Source: Pomphorhynchus laevis (taxonomy: Eukaryota; Acanthocephala; Palaeacanthocephala; Echinorhynchida; Pomphorhynchidae). Taken from it: DNA of 64,000 bases. Made by a program: the position numbers and the translations under genes. The notes under the pieces were generated by a model that was not told the DNA's origin, did not search any database, and worked only from the letters and a program-made list of their open reading frames with translations. Shown piece by piece: positions 54,836-64,000 of this stretch (position 1 is the stretch's first letter; every line of letters starts with the position of its first letter). The stretch is from positions 1-64,000 of the forward strand of contig WNNJ02000747.1 of the NCBI GenBank assembly GCA_012934845.2, in the 5' to 3' direction.

Positions 54836-57810
54836 AATTAACATTTAGGGCATTCTTCCTGATCAATTAATTACGGGTATTACAAATGAACTCATTATTT
54901 AAATTATACTTTAAAAGTTGATATTTACATAATTTCATAAGAAAAATCTGATTGACTGTTCTAAAAATTTAACAGACTAGTGTAACGCCCTATATCATTT
55001 GCTTGGACAATTGGTTTTAAACTTAACAACGAAGCTAACTATTTGAATTTTTATTTAAATAATCAAAGTCTTTATTAACCCTTAGCATAAAGAAATTGCT
55101 AAAAATTCAATCCTGAACATTTATGTGCAAAGCACTTCCCAATTATTGAATGGAAATTCTATAATTGGCATGTTTCCTTGCTAACTTTGAATATAACATG
55201 TGCCTATTACTGATTTAACATAGAAGAATAGAGTCAAGTTTTATAAACAACATATTAGGATAACATATTATTTAATAATATTACTTATAACAATTCGAGA
55301 TTATTGTTTTAATAAAAATAATCACATAAAGTTGTGTGAAAACTAAAATTTAAAGTTTTGATATGTTTTAAAATATTTTTAATGGAAAAGCTGCGCGTGC
55401 CGATGTGACGGTAGTATACCGTACGACAAAAGTTTCGCCACACTTTTCTAGAAGGAAGGTTGCTTCCCTCGAAAAATGTTCATTTGTGACGAATCGGACT
55501 CATATGGAAGAGAATGCAATGTAAGATTTAATTACAGTTATCCTCGTGGGACTACTGTATTGTGCTTTTAAAATGAGACTTAAATTCTGATAAGCTAAAT
55601 TAAAAATACTTAAATAATCATTTAAATTATGCAGTTGTTTAAATATATCTAAATATATATTTTGTAAGACACTACCTTTTTGCTCGAAGAATAAATAAAA
55701 TATTCATTGCTTATTAATAGGAAACGAATTGTAACATACGCATTGTGAGCACAGACAGAAATCGTTCAATATCATCTTCAAATTGTCATTCAAAATTGTA
55801 TTTATCGGGTGTTGCGTCAGCGCCTCTTTGATTTTCTCTTGATTTTGAAAAGGTGTCTGTGTCTAACTTTTTGCTTCATCAACAATATGAACAATTAAGT
55901 TCAGTAAGTTACAAAATTATGTTAGATCAAAAAAGTAACTGTTTTTGTTAAGAGATTGTCTTAGAGTTTTTTAAAGAAAATAGACTCCTCTAGAGCATTT
56001 GTTTCTTTAAAAAATCAAGCTTCAACGAATAAATTCATTCTTTAAAATACTACAACTCGTATGTGTGCAGACAACTTTATTGAAAAGTTTTTTTTGAAAA
56101 GGATATTTTTTATTTTTTGTCTCTTGTAGATAGGTTAGCAAAATATCTACAAGAGACAAAGAGCTAATTAAAAAAGTGATAATAAAACAAAAGAGTCATA
56201 TGAATGTTAAATGAACTGTAACATATGGACTGAATTTGAAATAAGCAATGTTTTAGCAACATAATTTATATTGAACACTTTTAAGTTACAGATCAGATGT
56301 CTTTGTTGATAATTAGCAAACATTTGCCAAATATAAATGTGTAGTTAACCTGTTTAACAGCTTTTAACGTTCCCTTTTTTCTCTTGCTTTTTGCTGTGTC
56401 ATTCGATCGTGAAAATTTTCGTTTAGTGATTTTTTTCGCAATAAGAATTTGAAAGTAACATAAACCTTAATTTTTATATCGTCATGTTATTTCTATATAA
56501 AGTGAAAATAAATAAACCTTTCTAGTTATTAACACAGAATATTCGCTGTATTTTTTAATTTATGAAAAATAGAACATGTCAACTTGTTCTATTTTCAAAT
56601 TTGTAGCCAATAAATTTCTAACTCTCAATAAAAAGTGATTATTTCTATTTTTATAATTTCACTAATTCAAAAAATTACATTTACAATGTATGAAGAAAGC
56701 AGTTTATCACAGAATGTCATAACAAAAATTATTAAATTTATATTTATAAAAGTGTTATTTATTAGGGAATAATATATCTCTTCTTTTACAATTATATTAT
56801 ATTTTATATCAATTATATTTTACTAATTATATAACACGTGATAAACTGTATAATATATGCTATATAATATATGTAATATATTATATAATTGTATGTTGAT
56901 AATTATGTAATTTTATAAATTATTTATTATATATAATATATTCTATCTTTAAAATACGTGTTAAATAATATAAGAGCTATTTGTTATAATATACACTTTA
57001 TTTTAATATAAATAATATTAAAATAATAATGATAAATAATATGATAATAATATTGTAATAATGATAAATAATATGCTTCTTTTAATTAATAAAGAATTAA
57101 TCTGAAGATTAGGTTATCAATAATATTAGATTACTTGATAAATAATATTAGATTACTTGATTAATAATATTAGATTACGTGATTTATAATATATGCTTTT
57201 TATATTACGTAAGAAATAAAATATGCTTCCTGCATAATGCATAATTAATTCCTCCTGTATAATACGTGATAAATAATAAATGCTTTCTTTATAATAAGGT
57301 TAAATAATATATGTTTTCTTTATAATAAATTAAATATTATGTGCTTTCGTTATAATAAGTTTGAATAATATGTGTTTTCTTTATTTACGTTGATTTGACG
57401 CCATCAAATCTTAAATTTTATACTTGTGGTAATTCTTTTGATGCGAATCATGCTCAATCTGCAAAACCGTTTCCCCCTGAGTATTAGACATAAAATGATC
57501 TGAGATTCATTTTCCCGCAAATTGTCGTATTTTTTGACTTCGTAAGTATTGAACTCTTCTTGACGATGCTTGTCATAGCGTTGAGTTTTCTTCATCAACG
57601 ACGATACGAATTATTAAAGCTCGAAGGAACATAGTTTGTGATGGTTTAAGCGTTAATTGGTTTGAGTGGGCATTCCTTAATGTCAGCGTTTATAGTACTT
57701 TTGTCCTTCCAATCACCAGCGATTTAGCGCGAACATATTCACTTACTAGTAATTTAAATATTACTTTCGTAATACTTTAAATCCCAAAGATTTATAAAAT
57801 ATATAAAATT
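54836..57810. other. AT-rich intergenic region
   Basis: An inverted repeat with 17-base arms (tttgtctcttgtagata) lies at about 56,116-56,162. A more complex island at 55,390-55,540 (gccgatgtgacggtagtata and following) reads GKAARADVTVVYRTTKVSPH in one frame but has no clear exon borders. A complex island at 57,390-57,740 has open frames on both strands (64 codons on minus at 57,404-57,598) and no identified family. The rest is simple AT sequence. Confidence 0.35.
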
Positions 57811-57950
57811 AAATATTTGGTTTTCTGGCGAAATTAATTCGATAAAAAGCCTAAGACAATATTTTCTTTAAATTTTCGACGACGCAGTCGTCCGGAAAAT
57901 ATTGTCTTAAACTTTTTATGAAATTGATTTCGCCAGAAAACCAAATGTTT
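57811..57950. repeat. Foldback palindrome, about 140 bp
   Basis: The left arm (aaatatttggttttctggcg ... agacaatattttc) is inverse to the right arm (gaaaatattgtcttaaac ... cgccagaaaaccaaatgttt). The centre gacgacgcagtcgtc is itself self-complementary. Arms read outward from a GTCG(T)C-(C)GAAAA-like box, similar to the hammerhead-centred foldbacks. Confidence 0.8.
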
Positions 57951-58089
57951 ATTTTCATTGGAATGTCATTCTATCAGATAAAATTAAATGGGTCAGAAAA
58001 TAAAACTCAACAATTTAAATAAATGGCAATAAATTCTTAATATATTAGTTGAAACTTCAGACCTTGTCCTTTCATAACTTATAGTGATT

Positions 58090-58735
58090 TCAAGAATCCG
58101 ATAAATTTCTCAGCTTCCACGGATCACTAAGCTCACTCACTTTGATGTGGTTACTTAAATCTTTACTACATTTTGACCCGTGCTTTTCGGATTTCGAAGG
58201 GCGTCGATGCAACTTGCGGAGGACTTGGAAACGATTGATTGACGCACATGTTTGATGAAAACCATCAGATATATCTTTGCTATCCACGATTCTTTCATCG
58301 ATTGGGTCCTGAAATGAAAACAAACTTATTTGTTCTGCTATCTGTTTTGCCTTGGCATTTTGTCTTTGCAATTTTGAGTCAATTTGTTGATAATGTTCTT
58401 CAGTTTGTGTTCCTTTGTTTGTTCGAATAATCTGATGAATTGCGTCGTTAAATATTATTCTACTATCATCTTCACTACCTGTGCGATCATATGGTCGTTT
58501 TCTCTGCCATTTTAAAGTTAAGGTATACTGCCCGTTTCTATCATCTCCACATAAATCCCAGTAACATAAGATATTGCTTTTCGTTTGCATTTCATTAAGG
58601 AAATACTCGATCAAAAATGGCAATGCCCTTCGGGATGCCATATCTTGATGTGACAGCGATAGCGCATTTTCGTTTTCAATGCGTTCACGATTCATAGGTT
58701 TAAACAAACTAGGCAAAAGGATATTTACAAAACTA
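58090..58735 (-). CDS. Host gene C-terminal exon, unrecognised protein
   Basis: A minus-strand exon from a good acceptor (agtttctttttcacag, exon start 58,735) to a TGA at 58,090; about 210 codons, with host-like composition. Readable parts: SHQDMASRRALPFLIEYFLN and EMQTKSNILCYWDLCGDDRN (an amphipathic helix, then a strand), YTLTLKWQRKRPYDR, an acidic/hydrophilic stretch with NKGTQTEEHYQQ, a Gln/Lys helix (KLQRQNAKAKQIAEQISLF), and a basic Ser-rich end (RKLHRRPSKSEKHGSKCSKD) closing in WKLRNLSDS. A Met inside (MNRERIENEN) could be the start if this is a single-exon gene. No family identified. Confidence 0.6.
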
Positions 58736-59279
58736 CTGTGAAAAAGAAACTTCTAATATAAAAGTAGAAGCTTTCACTTGTGTAACATAACGCCAGAAAA
58801 GACGTTATTTTTAAAAACAGATTATTAGCTATTATCTGATATAATAGAAAATATAGCTGTTAATCAGCGATGGAATTGTTGTGTCAAATGATAGTCAGAT
58901 GAAGATTTGATACGTAAGTTTTCCTCTTTTGCGATTAAGATTACACCAAGAATATAGTACCAATCGGCATTCACGATTTGTTTTGTTATTTATGAAGTAA
59001 AGGTCACTTTTATTTTGCAATACAATTATAATAGGTAAACCAAATTGATCACGTGAATATCGTTAATATATCATTTTTATCACTACAATGTCAAATTTAG
59101 TTCAAAGAGAATTACGTGGTAAAGTATTTGTAACAACTACAGTTATATAATTTGTGAGAATATTTGTCCTTGATTTATGATATTGGAACTATGAGGTTTT
59201 GCTAACAAAAATGATTAATCAAGATTAACTACACACGAAAATTTAATTGTAGTTGCCTTCGAAAACAATGTTGGTTTGA
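58736..59279. other. AT-rich region upstream of the 58 kb exon
   Basis: Probably intron or 5' flank. Nothing recognised. Confidence 0.3.
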
Positions 59280-59420
59280 TGAATAGGGCTTGAAACCTGA
59301 TAGCACGGCAGTTCTAATCTTAATACATCGTATATTATTTATTAATCAATCCATAAAAATTGGATTCTTTTCAAAGCTCCTAACTTATAAATCTAAATTA
59401 GAAAAATCTTAAGATTAAAA
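59280..59420 (+). mobile_element. PLE-C 3' end relic
   Basis: gaaacctgatagcacggcag, then ttattaatcaatccataaaa; the pseudoknot's right half and the stretch after it, decayed. No terminus visible. Confidence 0.55.
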
Positions 59421-61130
59421 TATTTATCATTATTTTTACTTTACGTATTGTCCAAATAAGTAGACTAATTTGACTGTTCTTGGTTGTGAAACAATTTAAG
59501 TACCAATGCACTATTCTGGTTTTAAAAGTTCAAATTTTTTACCTATAAAAACATAAGCAACGTTTGTAAGCTATACAAATCTAAATTATATAAAATATTA
59601 CGATTAAAATATTTTTTTACATTTATAATGCAAAATACGGTTGGGAATCCAGATAAATCTAAATTATATAAATCTAAATGTTACCTGAAAATACATAATC
59701 GAAGTTTCACAAAAATTGCCAGAAACAATAATATCTATTGTCAAATGTGTTAATTTTGCGGAACCCTTAAAAGGGTTGTTGATTAGCCCTAAGGGTTAAG
59801 CTTAAACCCGATTGGAAATTACTTTCTTATGAGACTTTTCGTTATTTTGTAGTGTTTGCTTAAATGATTTGTGGTGAAGCTTATTTGAATATCAATAATA
59901 TGAAAATAAATCTGAAACAAATTACGGTGTATCAATTATTTTTCTTTTAATTATATAATTTCCGACAAAAATATAAAGATTTTAAGAAATATAACTTTGT
60001 ATAAAGTTATATGTGAAAGTGATTTGTCATTTAAGACAAATGACAAATATCTTGTTTAAAGTTGAGTGTGGTGATCTACGTGAGACATTTGTTGCCCTGA
60101 GTTTATTTAAAGTTTTAAACATTTATTAAATAATAAATATTATTTAATATTTTGTTCAAAGTAATTTTAATTTATTCATAATTTTCTAACTTAAAAGTCC
60201 TATATGCCTTCAAGCTTTCTCTATGTTCTTCTATATACCAAAAATTTAGAATTACCAAGTCTTTATCTACTACGACTTTTAATAATTCTAACAAAATCTG
60301 TATTAAAATTTGCTGTTTCGATAATTTCTAATTTCTTATTTTGCAAATCCTTTTAATTTACTATCTTGCATAAGGAATGTTGTCAAAATGCGAGAGATAC
60401 TATTTAATATAACTGAATTTTAATTTTGTACGTTCGTAAATAATTTAATTTTACATAATATGTATTATATATAACATATAAAATAAAGATATAGAGATTA
60501 TATATAAGATTTGAAATATTCAGATATTTACGTTCGAAGCAAATGTTACCTTAAATTTTATATTTTTTAATTATCTTAATTGCTAGCTTAATTATTAAGA
60601 TAATTGCCTAAATTACCATATTGATATATTTTAATTACCTTAACTGCAATTTTTGATAAACCATTTGTGTTTGCAACTAGAAAATAATATCAATATTAAC
60701 TAATGGTATATACATTGACAAAAACAATTGAGACTGATTAATTTATGTGACGCTGAGTAAGAAGTATATACAAAAATTTAATAAATATTTATAAAAATAA
60801 TATTAATTATTAATTAATAATCAATATTTATCGATTCTTTTATAAAATTAGTTAGAAGTTAATTATACCATTAATTAGAAATTCAATAGCCTACAAACTT
60901 GGAAGGAATTGTGTAGAAATTTTATACTATATTTTTAATAAAAGTCAAACTAACTAACTTGGAATATTTCGTAAATCATTTAAAATTGTCTAAGTTTAAT
61001 GATTATTTAACATTCTAAATTCATTGAAATTTGCTTTTCTACCCTTGAGATCACTTAAGAAATTTGAGATCACTCAGTTTCACTTAAGAAATTTGCTAAT
61101 TGAAAATTATAATTGGTTTTTCCTAATATA
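59421..61130. other. AT-rich intergenic region
   Basis: An internal repeat of atataaatctaaattatata-like stretches near 59,570-59,670. No gene seen. Confidence 0.3.
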
Positions 61131-61133
61131 GTA

Positions 61134-61465
61134 TATAAGTTCCTCCTTATGACCTCTAATCCTAATTCTAATACAACGTCTGTTATTTATTAGTCAATTC
61201 ATAAAAATGACTTTGAAAATTTCAATTTTTTATTTTTTATTTTAAATTTCAAGTTTTTATTTTAACTTGATATAAATTATAAAAAATCTTATAACAATTA
61301 TTTATTTTATTATTTAATTATTAAATTTTGATTTATTGATTTAGCATTATTATTGTTATTTCTTTATTTTTATTTCTTTATTTTTATTTCTTTACTTTTA
61401 TTTCTTTATTTTTTAAATTTTATAATTATATTAAATACGCCGACTCAATTAGCTGATTTGGTAAT
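61134..61465 (+). mobile_element. Solo PLE-C 3' end
   Basis: From gttcctccttatgacctcta through cgtctgttatttattagtca to the terminus (cgccgactcaattagctgat). It lacks the pseudoknot's left half and all coding parts. A tttatttttatttc tandem repeat (61,352-61,418, four to five units) lies inside. Confidence 0.65.
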
Positions 61466-61499
61466 TAAGTTAATACATCTAATTTGCACAATATTTAAG

Positions 61500-61817
61500 T
61501 CCGATGGATGCTCAGTGATACTTCCACAAATATGGAATTCGGATCTTCTACTTCCTTTGAAAAAATCGACAAAATGCAGTACACTATACGGTCCAAATCA
61601 CAAAGATGTGGTTGATAAATTATTTCCGTACAGCAAAGAATTGACTATTGATGAAATGCATGAGAAGTGCAAACAGTTTTTATTAGAGTATTGCGGAAAC
61701 GATCGAAGAGATGTAGAACATAATACAGATAAAAATTCACTTAACAACTATGTCCAATTATACAGAGCTTTGTTAAACTTACCCCAGAATAAAATGGATG
61801 CGTTCGAGTTAAGAGAG
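61500..61817 (+). CDS. Host internal exon, unrecognised protein
   Basis: 106 codons in phase 0 at both ends, between an acceptor (tttgcacaatatttaag) and a donor (TTAAGAGAG, then gtaaaa). It reads SDGCSVILPQIWNSDLLLPL, KKSTKCSTLYGPNHKDVVDK, LFPYSKELTIDEMHEKCKQF, LLEYCGNDRRDVEHNTDKNS, LNNYVQLYRALLNLPQNKMD and AFELRE. A compact, mostly helical, ordered protein segment is suggested. The open frame extends upstream into a PLE-C end, so the exon must start at or near the acceptor. I do not recognise the family. The PLE-C end sits in the intron only 35 bases upstream. Confidence 0.6.
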
Positions 61818-62185
61818 GTAAAAATGTGTTTTTGATAAATTATTTAGTTTAAATATTGACAGACAAAATAAAATTTATCGTAACGCTTAATTCTTTTCAA
61901 ATTTAATATAAAATTTTAACTCTTAAATGACGAATCAAAAGAAAGCTAACTCAATAATTGCATTTTTCAATTTTAAATATAGCAATATTTTCAAAAGTAA
62001 GTTTAATAAAAAATGATATATTTTTAAATGCGTATTTTATCTTCCAATATTCTTTCAAGTTTAATGAATAAGTATGTATATTTGGCTTCAAATACTTATT
62101 TTACCAAATAAATTTCTTTTTCACATCCCATCTTGAAAAATGGTAACTTATTTTACGACGACGGTATCTCATGTTAAAGCAGCTA
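61818..62185. other. AT-rich, probably intronic
   Basis: Nothing recognised. Confidence 0.3.
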
Positions 62186-62187
62186 TA

Positions 62188-63960
62188 TCAGAGATGATAG
62201 AAATATATCAAAGTTAGTAGCGATTGGGCTCTCAGATGTGTGGCAGACCCTGATTGGTTCAATCGGAAAGCGGTTCGTCTTCTAGAAAAGAAGAATAATC
62301 CCGAGATTGCCCAGGTAACCCAGAGGCGCATCTGAACTTTCTCATTCAATGACATATGCTGGGCTCGTTTCAGGGTCCATTTAGCTTTCTTTAGTACACT
62401 TTTGAAATTAATTAAGTCTGGTTCGGTCGACCGTTTAACCGTAATTGTATACCTCAGGTGTATTACTCGATGTGTATAGAAGGGAGTTGTTGATTGTTCA
62501 ATATGGAAGAGAGATCTGAGATTGCTGGTCTCTTTAGTTTTTATTTGTCGCAGGGGCGCCTTGAAAGACAACAACCCTTAGTTTTTATTTGTAGGAATTT
62601 AAAAAATATTGGATATGGATAACTGATCTATTAATCTTGAATAGAAAAGATTGATGTCCGGGACTACGTATATTCACCTGCTTCCAGAAAACAGGGCTGT
62701 GGTATTATCAGCATATACCACAAGATGGTGATCGCGTTTGAAAGCCTTGAAGAGAATAATGGAACTACCAAGATATAAGATAGGAGAAAGTGAGAAACCT
62801 TGAGGCACGTCTGTAATATAGTTGAACTGACGTGAATCAGGGTCGTATTCATAAACGAACCGCTTGGTGTACAGCAGTATCTCCACCCTGTTAAAAATTC
62901 TCGCAGGCAGTCCGAGGGACCTGGGAGAAAAGATAACAAAGGAAATGGAAATGCAGTTTCAGCAGAAAAATCAAGAAAAACAGCCACCACGAGCTGGTGA
63001 CTGTCGTCCTGACAGAACCGGTGTACTTCCAACTGCTGAATAAACACCAAGCGACCTTTGACAAACCCATGGAAACTTGGTGGGATTGAGTTACACCTAT
63101 TTAGATGGTCGCGGATTCTACTCACAAGCGCTTTCTGTAGATGGAGATGAGGTATCGAAATAGGGTGCCGATCTTTAGGACATTAGACAGCTTTGTTCTT
63201 TGCTAAAAATATTCTGCGGCTAATATTAATGCCGGCCACATCGGATGGTGATGCTAACAGCATAGTGATGGCTACATCTCTTCTTTGATCAATTATTAAA
63301 AGCTGACAGGCACGAGAATATATTTGTGAATGGGATCTGAAGATGCCCGGAAGTGGACCTGAAGTCTCCCATTGCGGTTTTGGATGAAGATATTGAGTAG
63401 CTTTATAATTGTGTAGGGTTAGTGACTCCTCCAAACCTTTGTCAAGGCATATCTTGTTAATTCAATCAGATATTCTCTCCTTCTAGCAGACAAACTTCTT
63501 GTTTATCTTCCAAAAGGAAGGCTGATATGGATTAAGACGAGCAATGCTCGCCCTATCACTACTCAGCTGGAATCTATATCTAGTTCGAGAGCGCCTGTCT
63601 GAGGGAAAAATAGTTTAGGAAGGTTTAGCATTTTAGCTAGGATCTTGAGTTTTGCTTGAGTGAGATTGAATTGAGAAGAGATATAAGAATTAAATTGGGC
63701 TATACTCGCATTTCTTACGACTGGAAAGAGTCGGATCGCAGCTGGAAGAAGACTACTCTGATTGGATCAAAGTGAAACCTCCTACTTAAAAGCGTGATTC
63801 GTCTAACCTCCAGCGAAGTCAGTAATACAAGGTGGACAGTTGTTGGTGCGACTGCTCAATACAGGTGGTCTTTAGCAGTCACCTCTCGTGTAGCAGCAGT
63901 ATGTCAAGGAATGAATTTGTTATTGTGCAAGGAAAGGTAGGGAATAATGGTTAATGTATA
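62188..63960 (-). mobile_element. LINE family 2, copy 3 (minus strand)
   Basis: Same family as the 22-26.7 kb copies. From right to left: linker relics (63,900-63,440), VCQLL-type block RACQLLIIDQRRDVAITMLL (63,434-63,183), then RIRDHLNRCNSIPPSFHGFV and HQLVVAVFLDFSAETAF (63,125-62,664), the RT YADNTTALF box near 62,700 (second Asp changed to Asn), and ITVKRSTEPDLINFKSVLKK with WTLKRAQHMSLNEK (62,574-62,188). The 3' end is lost near 62,188. It carries deletions and frameshifts and is more decayed than copies 1 and 2. Confidence 0.78.
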
Positions 63961-64000
63961 GGATAAACGTTCCTAGATGTGCGAAGTGCTACATTAATTC

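Noticed and set aside
58090-58735. RGS-domain assignment from the stretch FLIEYFLNEMQTKSNILCYW
   Set aside because: Only one helix resembles the start of RGS; the following 100 residues do not fit, so the protein is left unnamed.
61353-61500. N-terminal extension of the 61.5 kb frame
   Set aside because: It reads through a tttatttttatttc simple repeat and a PLE-C terminus; the exon starts at the acceptor near 61,500.
1-64000. A virus-derived or LTR-type element
   Set aside because: No gag, protease, integrase, capsid or envelope signature and no LTR pair was recognised; all reverse transcriptases seen are of LINE or Penelope type.

Overview
This is a very AT-rich eukaryotic window, most likely from an invertebrate animal. 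The evidence is spliceosomal exon/intron junctions (including a 42-base intron), LINEs of CR1/jockey type, a tRNA-derived SINE with clean target-site duplications, a hAT transposon and many Penelope-like retroelements (PLEs). One host gene, an axonemal CASC1/DNAI7-like gene, points to an organism with motile cilia. The species cannot be named from the sequence. There is no bacterial-style gene organisation; most of the window is transposon debris and low-complexity A+T.

Layout. 1-2.9 kb: a minus-strand CR1/L2-like LINE cut by the window edge, with a 20-bp minisatellite at its 5' end. 3-12.6 kb: hammerhead-ribozyme relics, two LINE fragments facing away from each other (6.4-7.3 kb minus, 8.4-9.6 kb plus), a 280-bp foldback with 15-bp flanking repeats, and relics of a PLE family called here PLE-C. 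12.8-17.7 kb: a hAT transposon fossil apparently split by PLE-C copies. 17.9-19.0 kb: an array of ~360-380-bp repeats (family T). 19.2-27.2 kb: orphan plus-strand host exons interleaved with PLE-C and with two head-to-head copies of a second LINE. 28.4-40.1 kb: nested PLE-C copies, foldbacks, a second T array abutting the reverse transcriptase of another PLE (PLE-E), and two copies of a PLE-C deletion derivative. 42-47.3 kb: two CASC1/DNAI7-like exons whose shared intron is inflated by PLE-C and one arm of an ~860-bp direct duplication. 47.5-50 kb: PLE fragments, including a GIY-YIG endonuclease. 51.1-58.7 kb: two minus-strand host gene pieces, a SINE, and a ~360-bp tandem dimer with hammerhead-like cores. 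59-64 kb: PLE-C ends, one orphan plus-strand exon, and a third copy of the second LINE.

The unifying theme is self-cleaving-RNA-like sequence. Hammerhead cores in normal order (CTGANGA, stem, GAAA) occur at several PLE-type termini. At about eleven loci, terminal sequence of this kind (with or without a surviving core) is arranged as a foldback with the arms facing outward. Three repeat families (T, A and B) carry the two core boxes in permuted order inside an H-type pseudoknot whose stems covary between families. PLE-C carries a different, well-conserved pseudoknot at its 3' end. These are the parts most worth testing. Positions of repeats are by eye and good to roughly ten bases; host exon borders were placed on splice signals and reading phase.
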